Shown: positions 1 to 8,270 of the stretch, one piece after another
How positions within the stretch are numbered: the first letter of the stretch is position 1
How the letters are laid out: the number at the start of each line of letters is the position of its first letter
Source: Streptomyces sp. R28
GTDB lineage: Bacteria > Actinomycetota > Actinomycetes > Streptomycetales > Streptomycetaceae
Length of the DNA: 64,000 nt
Assembly (NCBI RefSeq): GCF_041052385.1
Contig: NZ_CP163439.1
Coordinates: forward strand, 4,639,001 to 4,703,000
Direction of reading: 5' to 3'
Translations under genes and position numbers: made by a program
Notes under the pieces: model-generated
Told to the model about the DNA's origin: nothing
Databases searched by the model: none
What the model saw: the letters and a program-made list of their open reading frames with translations, nothing else

Positions 1-300
1 GGCATTGTCGAAACCGGTGGACTGGCCGGGCAGTGGACGCACTGGCCCGCCCGCGCCCCACCGGGCATCCGCACCACGAGCCTGGTCCACGAGAACGCCC
101 TGCTGGCCGTGCCCGACCGGCACCCGCTCGCCCAGCTGGAGTACGTGCCGCTGGACAACCTGCGAGGCCAGGTCTGGGCCAGCTGCCCACCGGGCACGAG
201 GTCCGCGAACAACCCTGACCGGGAGCGGTACCTTCAGCTGCTCGCAGTGATCAACAGCTGGTCGCCCCCGGAAAACCTGGCACCGGTGCTCGACTGGTTC
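1..300 (+). pseudogene. Remnant of a LysR regulator joined to a MerR-like tail
   Basis: The first frame is open from the window edge. It reads first like the substrate-binding domain of a LysR-type regulator (ENALLAVPDRHPLAQ, then VPLDNLRGQVW). Near position 205 it switches to RERYLQLLAVINSW and LDWFIQALR, which resembles the C-terminal tail of some MerR-type regulators. No single family I know has both parts, so I read it as a recombination scar. The frame stays open to 618, but after about 300 the translation looks non-biological. The 5' end is outside the window. The LysR part is fairly clear; the MerR part is from memory. Confidence 0.45.
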
Positions 301-644
301 ATCCAGGCCTTGCGTGACCCGGATATCGGGGTAGCGGCCCGGTCGCGACGCGGCGTGGCCGGACCGGTTCACGTCACGCTGCCTTCGCCTGGACGGCGGG
401 TTCTGGGCTGGACCGCGCCCTGGCGGCAACTTCCGAGTGTCGGCGCGGCCGCCGGTACCGCGGAGGCGATGCCGCGCGGCTTGACGTCGACCGGCCCGCC
501 GCAGCCGCCGGACTCCTCCCGATATCACGCTGTACGGCAGCCAGGACGGTGTCGACATCCTGCTCAGCCGCCAGGAGGCACCGGCCACGGACGGATCGGC
601 CCCCTGCTTCCCGAGTGAGGCAGGGGGCCGAGCCGTCTCCGCCG

Positions 645-880
645 TCAGGCGAGCGGCGGAAGTTGTTCGCCCTGGACGGCCTGGAGGTCGATCCCGACGC
701 GGAGCGTGGTGCCGATGGCGGCCATGCCGGCCTGGACGACCTGGTTGTAGTTCATCGCGAAGTCCTCGCGCGGCAGTTCGACGGTGGCCCGGAACGCGGC
801 CCGTGGGCCGCCCCACGGGTCGGGACCGGTGCCGAGGCAGGCCAGGTCCAGGGCAACGACCCGGGCCTTGTATGTTTCCT
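645..880 (-). pseudogene. YceI-family protein, C-terminal fragment
   Basis: Reading the minus strand to the stop at 645-647 gives DPWGGPRAAFRATVELPRED, then FAMNYNQVVQAG and TTLRVGIDLQAV. This is the end of a YceI-like lipocalin-fold polyisoprenoid-binding protein, whose family shows a D-P-W-G then F-x-A-T pattern at the same place. The first two thirds of the domain are missing: upstream of about 880 the frame does not look like YceI and no start is apparent. Its neighbours on both sides are also broken or island genes, so it is part of a decayed segment. Confidence 0.6.
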
Positions 881-971
881 GACCGCCGACGCCGGCGCGG
901 AGGCCGACGGCCCGGCGCGCACGCCACGGGTGGGTGGCGTTGCTGCCGGGCCGTCAGTCACTCACGCGGTC

Positions 972-2720
972 TCACTTCCCGTGCAAACCCCTGCGGCGAC
1001 GTCCGCGAAGCACCAGCACGCCGCCGGCAGCGATGACCAGCAGGCCACCGAGGGCGCTGTACGTGGCAGCGCTGCTCGCCCCGGTGGAAGCCAGGTCGCC
1101 GGACGTGCTGCTCGGGGTCGACTGGCCGACGGGCGCGCCGACCTCCCCCTGCGCACGGGTGCCGGTCGTGCCGGGGGCCGAGACAACCGGCGTGACGGCG
1201 GTCGGCGTGGGGGCGGGCGTCGGCTTGTCAGCGCCGGCGGTCCCCGACCTGGGCTTCAGCTGAAGAGTCGTGATCGAGTACGGCGGCAGCGTCTGTGCGA
1301 CCGCCGTGCCCCGCTTCGCCGTCGTCAGGGCGGTGTCTCCCTTGCCGTACGAAACTGTCGTGACCGCCCCTGCGGCCGGGGTGAATCCGGCGTACGAGAG
1401 CGACACCTGCGCCGCGTTCTGCGGGCTCTTGTTGGTCAGCATGACGTTCAGACCGCCGGTGCTGTTCCGCACCGCGTGCACAGTGACCGACGAGTTGCCC
1501 GAGGACGACTTGACCATGGTGTCGCCAGGCTTCGCCAGTGCGGTCAGCGAGCGGATGCCCCAGTAGGTGGGGAAGGGCGTGTCGCGCCGCGGTTGGCACT
1601 TCCCGCCGGCGCAGGTTCCGGCGGAGAGTATGCCCCCGTCCTGGTAGTCGGTCTCGCCGTGGACGGTGGTGGGTGCTTGGTCCGTGCCGTTGTGCAGGTT
1701 CCACCAGTCAACGTGGGTGGCACCCTGCTCGAACCAGGTCATGTAGGTGTCCGGCGCGAACAGGGCCGCGGCCTGGCTGGTCAAGGCGGGCGAGCCGACG
1801 CCGTCGGTCTCGGTGACCGCGATCTCCACCGAAGCGGCGCGCGAGCCCGTGTACTTGGCGACCAGCGAGCGCAGCTCGGACGTGGTAGCGGCGATCTTGG
1901 AGGGGGTGTTCAGCAGGTCGGCCGTGGTTTTGCCGCCTGGATACCAGTGGACGATGACGAAGTCGATCGAGCTTCCCGCGATGGAGAGCACCGTGTTGTT
2001 CCAGTCGGCGGTGTCACCGGGAGCCTTCTCCTTGTCCGGCCAGCCGCCGGGGGTGGTGAGCACCGCTCCGATCTTCACCGTCGGGTCCACGGCCTTCATC
2101 GCCTTCGAGTAGGCGACGAGGTTCTTCCCGTACTCCTTCGGGCTCTTGTCGGCGTGATCGTCCCTTTCCCAGCCCTTGCCGTTGCCGTAGTGCCCGTTGC
2201 CGTAGACCTCGTTGCCGATCTCCCAGTACTTCACGCCGTAACCCTTGTCGACGTTGGAGTACTTGACCCAGTCGGCGGCCTCCTGGGGGGTGCCGGAACC
2301 GTAGTTCGCGGTCAGGATCGGCTGGGCGCCGACCTTCTTCGCGATGGTCATGAAGCGGTCGAAGTTGGTGTTGGAGGGGATCCAGCCCTTGCCGTCGCCG
2401 GAGGTGTGGGTCTTCCAGTGGTATTCGTCCGCGCCGGAGCCGCCGGGATAGCGCAGCTGCCGAACTCCCGCGGCCTTCATCAGCGATGTGACCTTGGCGT
2501 CCCCCATGTGCTCGTCGCCGAAGCCCAAGTTGAGGCCGGCACCGCTGCTGGGCACCGTGCCCAAGGAGGTACCGGCGTCCACCTTGATGCCGACGGTCGG
2601 CGCGGCGTCCGCGCTGGGCGCCAGGGCGCCGACACCGGCCGAGGCGGCGAGCACCGCCACCGCCCCCGCGACAAAGCGGCGGCGCATCCGGCTACGGCGG
2701 GGCGTGCGACCCCAAGGCAT
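972..2720 (-). CDS. Cell-wall-anchored (LAxTG) glycosidase, alpha-L-arabinofuranosidase-like
   Basis: A 582-residue exported glycoside hydrolase of the (beta/alpha)8 clan A type, probably removing arabinose from arabinoxylan at the cell surface. A basic N-terminus (RRSRMRRR) and a hydrophobic stretch ending ADAAPTVG form the signal peptide. WEIGNEVYG supplies the likely acid/base Glu (about E171), and AVTETDG the likely nucleophile (about E304). A Pro/Thr/Ser-rich stalk follows, then LASTG (about residues 543-547), a hydrophobic span and RGRRRRG. That is an LAxTG sorting signal of the kind used by class E sortases. I chose the ATG at 2720; an ATG at 2687 and upstream GTG codons are alternatives, and none has a good ribosome-binding site. 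The exact GH family is unsure. It faces the GH62 gene across a decayed spacer. Confidence 0.75.
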   Translation of the reverse strand: MPWGRTPRRSRMRRRFVAGAVAVLAASAGVGALAPSADAAPTVGIKVDAGTSLGTVPSSGAGLNLGFGDEHMGDAKVTSLMKAAGVRQLRYPGGSGADEYHWKTHTSGDGKGWIPSNTNFDRFMTIAKKVGAQPILTANYGSGTPQEAADWVKYSNVDKGYGVKYWEIGNEVYGNGHYGNGKGWERDDHADKSPKEYGKNLVAYSKAMKAVDPTVKIGAVLTTPGGWPDKEKAPGDTADWNNTVLSIAGSSIDFVIVHWYPGGKTTADLLNTPSKIAATTSELRSLVAKYTGSRAASVEIAVTETDGVGSPALTSQAAALFAPDTYMTWFEQGATHVDWWNLHNGTDQAPTTVHGETDYQDGGILSAGTCAGGKCQPRRDTPFPTYWGIRSLTALAKPGDTMVKSSSGNSSVTVHAVRNSTGGLNVMLTNKSPQNAAQVSLSYAGFTPAAGAVTTVSYGKGDTALTTAKRGTAVAQTLPPYSITTLQLKPRSGTAGADKPTPAPTPTAVTPVVSAPGTTGTRAQGEVGAPVGQSTPSSTSGDLASTGASSAATYSALGGLLVIAAGGVLVLRGRRRRGLHGK

Positions 2721-3149
2721 CGGCTGCTCGGCGGATATCGGGTCGTCTGGTGACACGTGGGGCTCCGATCGGGCGTTGATACAGAGGGCGTAGCGCCGCT
2801 GACCACGGCTCGCCCTCGTCGGTACACGCCTAAGTGGCCACCCAGAGCGGAAAGGTTGCCGTCTCAATTATTTTTTTTCGCCGAGACCCGGTCGCACCGT
2901 CTCACCGGACGCGGTGACCCCGTGCCCCGGTGACACGCCCGGGCTCCCTTTCCACCTCGACGGCGCGAACCATCTCATGCTTCCGGTCGCACACCGCCCC
3001 GCGGTGGCCGAGCGGCTGAAGCCGCACACGACGCACAGGAAAAGACAGACGACGGCCGCCGCCACCGCGACGGGCGGCGGCGCGGCCCAGGCCGCACTGG
3101 CCGGCCGGAGCGTGGTGGCCGGAGCACCCGACAACCCGGCCACGCCGCA
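2721..3149. other. Spacer upstream of the anchored glycosidase
   Basis: No convincing gene. It includes an AT-rich spot at about 2863-2880 (a run of eight T on the plus strand), which stands out in this GC-rich DNA and may belong to the promoter of the minus-strand glycosidase. A minus-strand open frame at 2868-3143 has one hydrophobic stretch, but its ends look random. Confidence 0.4.
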
Positions 3150-3545
3150 TCACCACGCCCAGGAGAACACCCTTGGCAGGCGGGCGTTGAGCCGGGGGGC
3201 CTGGCGCGTCAGGTGGTCGCGCTCGGCGAGGTTGGGTGCCTTGTGGGCCGCCTCGGCGTACAGCCGAGGCGCCGTCGCCAGGTCGCCGTCGCGCTCGTGG
3301 AGGTACGCCGCCACCGCGGCGTGGCGGGGCATGGGGTATCCCCTGCTCGAAGAGCTTGGGAAGGAGTCGTCCAGCGCCGCGAGCGCCGCCAGGCCGGCGC
3401 TTGGTCCGTCGACCTGGCCGACGGCCACCGCGCGGTTGAGCCGGACGACCGGGCTGTCGGTCAAATGCACCAGCTCGTCGTACCACTCGACGATCTGCAT
3501 CCAGTCGGTCTCCTCGGCGGTGGGCGCGTCGGCCTGGTCGTGGGT
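3150..3545 (-). pseudogene. ECF sigma factor, C-terminal fragment
   Basis: The minus strand carries APTAEETDWMQIVEWYDEL, then SPVVRLNRAVAVGQVDGP and AERDHLTRQAPRLNARLP. This matches the helical C-terminal extension (DUF6596/TPR-like) of SigJ-like ECF sigma factors, where ETDW, SPVV-LNRAVA and AER-L are conserved landmarks. The sigma2 and sigma4 DNA-binding regions are absent: upstream of about 3545 the frame loses similarity. It is therefore a non-functional tail. The first ATG in frame is at 3500, but nothing suggests it is used. Confidence 0.65.
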
Positions 3546-3765
3546 GGATGACTTCGGTGAAGATCGTCGGTCACCGGGAAACGCCGCGGTTCGTGAGGAC
3601 GAGCAGGGACCTCATCAGGGCGGTCGCCCACGTCGGGTCGGTGCGGACCTTGCCGTGCCCGCACCGCTACCTGCCCCTCACGCCAAAGACCCGTACAACC
3701 ACGGGACTTGAAGCAGTCTGGTTTCAGCCTGCGAACGTTTCTGCCCGCGAGTTTTGCGAGAGGTA

Positions 3766-3793
3766 TTGACGCTGATCACCGGAACCCTATTAT
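3766..3793 (+). promoter_or_regulatory. Candidate promoter for the GH62 gene
   Basis: TTGACG (3766-3771) and TATTAT (3788-3793), separated by 16 bases, fit a housekeeping-type promoter about 125 bases before the GH62 start. The strand and spacing are right. No transcript data support it. Confidence 0.45.
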
Positions 3794-3818
3794 CCAGTTG
3801 CTCGACACTTCGACCCGC

Positions 3819-3834
3819 GTTCGCTATGTCGAAC
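3819..3834. promoter_or_regulatory. Palindrome GTTCG-N6-CGAAC, candidate operator
   Basis: A perfect 5-bp inverted repeat with a six-base spacer lies just downstream of the candidate promoter and about 84 bases before the GH62 start. That is the right place for a repressor of a sugar gene. Its GTTCG half resembles the GTTCGAAAT repeats before the sugar-binding protein at 6505. Confidence 0.4.
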
Positions 3835-3917
3835 ACTCCAGGGCCGCACCACACCGTCTCCGGACAGCCCCTGACGGGGCGAACCGGTGTCGCTTGCTCA
3901 AGGATGACGAGGTCCTT

Positions 3918-5393
3918 ATGCACAGACGTATTTTCAGCCGCAGACGTCCGCCTGCGGTGCTCGCCGCCGCGGTCGCGGCCCTGGCCGCGTTGGCGGCACT
4001 GCTCGTCGCCGGCCCGGCTCAGGCGGCCACCACTGGCGAGTTGCGCGGTGTTGATTCCGGCAAGTGTCTCGATGTGTCGGGCTTCAGCCAGACCGACGGC
4101 GCGAACGTGCAGATCTGGGACTGCCACGGCGGAGTCAACCAGCAGTGGACGTCGACGGACAGCAGCCAGCTGACCGTGTACGGCAACAAGTGCCTGGATG
4201 CCCGGGGCGCCGGTACCACGAACGGGACCCCGGTGCAGATCTGGTCGTGCAACGGCAGTGACAACCAGCAGTGGCGGGTGAACTCCGACGGCACCATCGT
4301 CGGCGTGCGGTCCGGGCTGTGCCTGGAGGCCGCGGGCTGGGGCAAGACCAACGGCACGGCGGTGCAGCTCTGGTCGTGCCACGGCGGCACCAACCAGAAG
4401 TGGACCGGCCTGTCCGGGACGGGCAACGGGTGTGCTGCTCTTCCGTCGACGTACCGCTGGACCTCGACCGGCCCGCTGGCGCAGCCGAAGGCGGGGTGGT
4501 CCGCACTGAAGGACTTCACCAGCGTCGTCTACAACGGCAAGCACGTCGTCTATGCCACGTCGCACAACAACCTCGCCGGTAACGACGGGCGCTGGGGATT
4601 GGCGACCTTCAGCCCCTTCACGAACTGGTCCGACATGGCCACCGCCACCCAGACCACGATCCCCTTCGACGGCATCGCGCCGACGCTGTTCTACTTCGCT
4701 CCGAAGAACCTCTGGGTGCTCGCCTACAACGGGGGCTGGCCCTACAGCTTCTCCTACCGCACCTCGACCGACCCCACCAACCCCAACGGCTGGGGCCCGC
4801 AGCAGGATCTCTTCACGACCACCCTCCCGGACGTTGTGGATCCCGACGGCACGACCCGCAAGAGGGGCCCCCTCGACGTGACCCTCATCGGTGACGACAC
4901 GAACATGTACATGTTCTTCGCCGACGACGAGGGCGGCATCTACCGCGCCAGCATGCCCATCGGCAACTTCCCGGGCACCTTCGGTTCGTTCACGAAGATC
5001 ATGAGCGAATCGGCGCTCGACCTGTTCGAGGCGCCGGAGGTCTACAAGGTCCAGGGCCAGAACCAGTACCTCATGATCGTCGAGGCCCAGAATTACACCG
5101 GGTACGGTCGCTACTTCCGCGCGTTCACGGCCACCAGCCTCAACGGCACCTGGACACCGTCACCGCAGGCCAACACCGTGACCAGCCCCTTCGCCGGCAG
5201 TGCCAACAGCGGCGCGACGACCTGGACCAGGGACATCAGCCACGGCGATCTGGTTCGCACCAACCCCGACCAGACCAAGACCATCGACCCTTGCAATCTG
5301 CAGTTCCTCTACCAGGGGCGCGACCCCAGCACAGACGGCGGGGACTACGGCCTCCTGCCGTACCGGCCGGGAGTGCTGACACTGCAGCGCTAG
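3918..5393 (+). CDS. Secreted GH62 alpha-L-arabinofuranosidase with N-terminal ricin-type (CBM13) domain
   Basis: A 491-residue secreted enzyme that removes arabinofuranosyl side chains from arabinoxylan. Residues 1-36 are a signal peptide ending GPAQA. Residues about 40-165 form a ricin B-type trefoil with repeated Q-x-W signatures (NQQWTS, NQQWRV, NQKWTG), a CBM13-type sugar-binding module. The rest is the GH62 five-bladed propeller: CAALPSTYRWTSTGPLAQPK opens it, the Asp in LKDFTSVVYNG is a family active-site residue, and FEAPEVYKV carries the probable catalytic Glu. The ATG at 3918 follows GACGAGG at a suitable distance, and the frame upstream of it does not look coding. A candidate promoter and palindrome lie at 3766-3834. 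It fits with the xylanase and esterase at 11.9-13.5 kb. Confidence 0.93.
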   Translation: MHRRIFSRRRPPAVLAAAVAALAALAALLVAGPAQAATTGELRGVDSGKCLDVSGFSQTDGANVQIWDCHGGVNQQWTSTDSSQLTVYGNKCLDARGAGTTNGTPVQIWSCNGSDNQQWRVNSDGTIVGVRSGLCLEAAGWGKTNGTAVQLWSCHGGTNQKWTGLSGTGNGCAALPSTYRWTSTGPLAQPKAGWSALKDFTSVVYNGKHVVYATSHNNLAGNDGRWGLATFSPFTNWSDMATATQTTIPFDGIAPTLFYFAPKNLWVLAYNGGWPYSFSYRTSTDPTNPNGWGPQQDLFTTTLPDVVDPDGTTRKRGPLDVTLIGDDTNMYMFFADDEGGIYRASMPIGNFPGTFGSFTKIMSESALDLFEAPEVYKVQGQNQYLMIVEAQNYTGYGRYFRAFTATSLNGTWTPSPQANTVTSPFAGSANSGATTWTRDISHGDLVRTNPDQTKTIDPCNLQFLYQGRDPSTDGGDYGLLPYRPGVLTLQR

Positions 5394-5459
5394 CCGGTGG
5401 CGTGACACAGGTCCGGCTCCGGTCCTGACGTTCGCGGGCAACGACGTACGCCGAACAGG

Positions 5460-5546
5460 GTGAGCGTCACAGCGAGCGATCAGGAACGGGTGGAGTTGGA
5501 GCGGCGGGCTCGGCGCAAGGCCGAGCCCGCCCGTGCACGCGGAGAA
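5460..5546 (+). pseudogene. IS630-type transposase, N-terminal scrap
   Basis: About 29 codons read SVTASDQERVELERRAR followed by KAEPARAR. This resembles the start of the helix-turn-helix region of IS630-family transposases (a D-x-E-R-x-x-LE-RRAR pattern followed by the first recognition helix). After about 5546 the similarity ends abruptly. No inverted repeats or DDE residues are visible, so only the head survives. The match is short and from memory. Confidence 0.35.
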
Positions 5547-5663
5547 CCCGGATGGTGGCGGCCTCGTCCTGGTCGACCACGAGACGCGGAACGTGTCAAG
5601 CCTGGTGAGTCGGTCGGTTTCAGGGTTTGTCGAGTGAGCCGGGGTCGCCGGCGCCCGAGGTGA

Positions 5664-5759
5664 TCACTGGGCGGCGGCATGGTCGTCCGGCTGGTTGATC
5701 CACACGTTGGTGGGGATGCCCAGGCCAGACACCCCGAAGTCGACGTTCCCACAGGTCAC
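5664..5759 (-). pseudogene. Unidentified protein tail
   Basis: A 31-codon minus-strand stretch reads VDFGVSGLGIPTNVWINQ and ends PDDHAAAQ. Its composition is protein-like, unlike the Arg/Pro-rich shadow frames around it. The GTG at 5759 could start it, but there is no ribosome-binding site. I do not recognise the family. It is either a scrap of a lost gene or a very small peptide. Confidence 0.25.
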
Positions 5760-5901
5760 AGCCCTATGCGATCGAGGCGAGCACCGGGATGTCGGTGGCC
5801 ACGCTGGCGTCCCTCCAGCTTCCGACTTCTGCACGCGTGCTGGCCAGCGCTGTCGTTCGCCATGAGGCTACTCGATAGGTCACAGCAGGTCAGAGGGTTG
5901 C

Positions 5902-5932
5902 CGGCCCCTCGTTCTATGCGAACGAGGGGCCG
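5902..5932. terminator. Strong hairpin, 13-bp perfect stem
   Basis: CGGCCCCTCGTTC (5902-5914) pairs perfectly with 5920-5932 around a five-base loop (TATGC). There is no T-run, as is usual for Streptomyces terminators. It lies far from any intact gene end, so it probably belonged to a gene since lost. Confidence 0.6.
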
Positions 5933-6504
5933 CTTCCATGATCGACTGCCACATGGAGTCCACATCCCCACGGGATCTTGCCTGTCCTCACCCATTCGCC
6001 GGACCGGACTCCGTGCAGCAGGTACGTGAGTTGCGGCCACGAGAGGGGCAGGCACTCCTCCCCACACGCGCCTCAGACGCGACGCACCTCTCCGGAAACC
6101 TGCACGGGTCCTCGACGGGAAGGTCGGCCCAGCAGGAAGAAGGCCCCCGCCGCGGATATCAGTGGAACCTTCTGCGGTCCACGGCAGACCGCTCCGAGTC
6201 ACGGGTTCTCGGGGCGGGACACCTTGACCAGTCGTGGCGTCCAACGACCGAAAGGCGGAGATTTGCCTAGCCAGGCAGAGACAGAGACAACACGCCGTGA
6301 TCGTTACGGCTATGGCGGGTGCCCCTTGGCCCCGGCCCGGCTGGCTACGCCCCCGGCGACGAGAGATCGGGGAACGCATCCGGGTCCCACCAACAGGCAC
6401 CGCGCCACCACCAGGCGAGGAGCACAACCGGAAGTCGGAGTGGCCCAGGACCTCCGTCACCACTCGGGGCACGGTGCAGGCGTTGTCACGTAGGGGCCGT
6501 GCCG

Positions 6505-7590
6505 CTACTTGAGCTCGTCGGCGGTGAAGTAGCCGTCCGCGACAAGGGTGTCGTAGTTGCTCTTGTCGACGCTCGTGGGCTGCAGCAGTACGGCGGGCAC
6601 GGCCTTGACGCCGTTCTTGTAACCCGTGCGGTCGTCCACCCACGGCACCCTGCCCTTGAGCAGGTCGTCGACCATGGTCGTGGCGGCCTCTGCGAGCCGG
6701 CGGACGTCCTTGTAGACGGTCTGCGACTGCTGACCCGCGATGATTGACTTCACCGACGCCAGTTCGGCGTCCTGACCAGTGATGACTGGGAGGGGCTTGA
6801 TGTCGGAGCCGTAGCCGCTCGACTTCAGCGCGGACAGGACGCCCCTTGAGATGCCGTCGTACGGCGACAGGACCGCGTCGACCCGCTCACTGCGGTACCA
6901 CTTGGTGAGGATGCCGCTCATGCGTTTTTGCGCGGTGGGCCCGTCCCAGCGAGGGGTGGTGATCTGCTTGAGCTCGGTCTCGCCGGACCGGACGACCAAC
7001 TGCCTGCTGTCCAGAAACGGCTGCAGGTGCGTCATCGAACCGGCGAAGAAGTATTTGGTGTTGTTGTCGTCGGGGGAGCCGGCGAACAACTCGATGTTGA
7101 ACGGGCCTTTCCCATCCTCCAGGCCGAGCTTGTCGATGATGTAGTGGGCCTGGATCAGGCCGACCATCTCGTTGTCGAAGGAAACGTAGTAGTCGACGTT
7201 CTTGGTGCCGAGGATGAGCCGGTCGTAGGAGATCACCGGAATGTCCGCGTCGGCGGCCTGTTGGAGCACGCCGTTCAGCGACTTGTTGTCGATGGCCGCG
7301 ATGATCAGGGCGTTAACGCCCTGCTGGATCAGTTTCTCGATCTGTGAGACCTGGACCTTCGGGTCGTCGTCGCCGTAGACCAGCTTGGTCTCGTACCTCA
7401 TGGCCTTGAGGTCGTCGACGACGCTCTTGCCGTCGGTGAGCCAGCGCTCGGAGGACCGGGTCGGCATGGCGATGCCGACGGTACCGCCCTCAAAGCTGCT
7501 CCCTGAGCCGCCCTCGCTGTCCTTGCTGCAGGCGGACAGGGTGAGGGCGAGGGAGGCACCTCCGGCGAGGACGGTTCTTCGATTGAACAT
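6505..7590 (-). CDS. Xylose-type sugar ABC transporter substrate-binding lipoprotein
   Basis: A 361-residue periplasmic-binding-protein-like lipoprotein that should capture a monosaccharide, probably a pentose released from arabinoxylan, for an ABC importer. The N-terminus FNRRTVLAGG then LTLSACSKD is a lipoprotein signal with its lipobox Cys. GTVGIAMPTRSSERWLTDG and the run IPVISYDRLI are typical of the XylF/ChvE group of type 1 binding proteins. ATG 7590 is preceded by AAGGAA at good spacing. No permease or ATPase gene is adjacent, so this is an orphan: either the rest was lost with the decayed island or it works with a distant transporter. Two GTTCGAAAT repeats lie about 385 bases upstream. 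Confidence 0.88.
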   Translation of the reverse strand: MFNRRTVLAGGASLALTLSACSKDSEGGSGSSFEGGTVGIAMPTRSSERWLTDGKSVVDDLKAMRYETKLVYGDDDPKVQVSQIEKLIQQGVNALIIAAIDNKSLNGVLQQAADADIPVISYDRLILGTKNVDYYVSFDNEMVGLIQAHYIIDKLGLEDGKGPFNIELFAGSPDDNNTKYFFAGSMTHLQPFLDSRQLVVRSGETELKQITTPRWDGPTAQKRMSGILTKWYRSERVDAVLSPYDGISRGVLSALKSSGYGSDIKPLPVITGQDAELASVKSIIAGQQSQTVYKDVRRLAEAATTMVDDLLKGRVPWVDDRTGYKNGVKAVPAVLLQPTSVDKSNYDTLVADGYFTADELK

Positions 7591-8270
7591 GCTGATCGTT
7601 CCTTGTTCTTCTCGTCGGCAAGGGGATGACGTCGTGTCAGACGTCAAGGGGGGGGGAAGCGGTGGAGCGGGCCGGGCGGTCGGCGGGCGGGCGGGGCAAG
7701 AAACGAGTGGACGCGCCGCACCTGCTCCCGGGCGGTGTGGACGGTCCCGTCCCGCACATGGGTGCCGCACGGGTAGCCCCTCAGGCGCCCTGGACAGACC
7801 GAAATTCAGACAGGGCCGTGCGCCGTGACGGATCAGCTCGGCGCTCTCGTGGATCGGCACATGGCCGCCGAGGTCGTCAGGGTCGGGTCGGCCCGGCACA
7901 TGGTTCGAGTCGGTGCCGCGTTCCGACCACATGCGTGCTGATTCCGGCAACGCACAGGACACTCGCCTTTCAACGTTCGAAATATAGTCACATGTTCGAA
8001 ATGCTGGCGCGACGCTAGAGGGAAGCCGCTGAGGTGTCAACAGTACGAACTGGAACGGTTACAGAAGGTGTGGTCAGGAACCACGTGGGCGGGACGGCGA
8101 GACGAAGGCGGCAGGCACAAGCGCCAGTTGGTGCGCGCACTCGGCCTGGCCGCGGGCGGTGACCGCCACAGGCGTCCACCACCGCGACGCGGCAGCGCTC
8201 ACCCTGGAACGGCTACGACGAGAACACCGGGCCGTTCGTAGCCGACTGGTCTTCCGCAGTCATGTGGGTG
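7591..8270. other. 680-bp spacer upstream of the sugar-binding protein
   Basis: Apart from the GTTCGAAAT repeats (7975-8002) I see no gene or RNA. Open frames here are Arg/Pro-rich on all strands and look like noise. The length suggests lost material between the binding protein and the LysR gene. Confidence 0.4.
7975..8002. promoter_or_regulatory. Two direct GTTCGAAAT repeats, candidate operator
   Basis: GTTCGAAAT occurs at 7975-7983 and again at 7994-8002, 19 bases apart (about two helical turns). This is an AT-richer patch upstream of the sugar-binding protein. On the transcribed strand it reads ATTTCGAAC twice. The phasing and the TTCGAA core suggest a dimeric sugar-responsive repressor site (for example ROK or LacI type). 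The regulator is not in the window. Confidence 0.45.

Larger units (their letters stand above)
5394..6504. other. 1.1-kb spacer with gene scraps
   Basis: No intact gene. It holds an IS630-like head (5460-5546), an unidentified 31-codon tail on the minus strand (5664-5759) and a strong hairpin (5902-5932). The open frames from 5938 to 6512 overlap on both strands and look random. Confidence 0.5.

Noticed and set aside
549..2753. Long plus-strand open frame opposite the anchored glycosidase
   Set aside because: It is a GC-rich shadow of the minus-strand gene: no motif, Arg/Gly/Val-rich composition, while the minus strand has signal peptide, active-site and sorting motifs.
2868..3143. Minus-strand membrane protein of 91 codons
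   Set aside because: One hydrophobic stretch only, random ends, no ribosome-binding site, next to a pseudogene.
5938..6512. Small gene in the 5.4-6.5 kb spacer
   Set aside because: Overlapping frames on both strands have no protein-like composition, start site or family motif.
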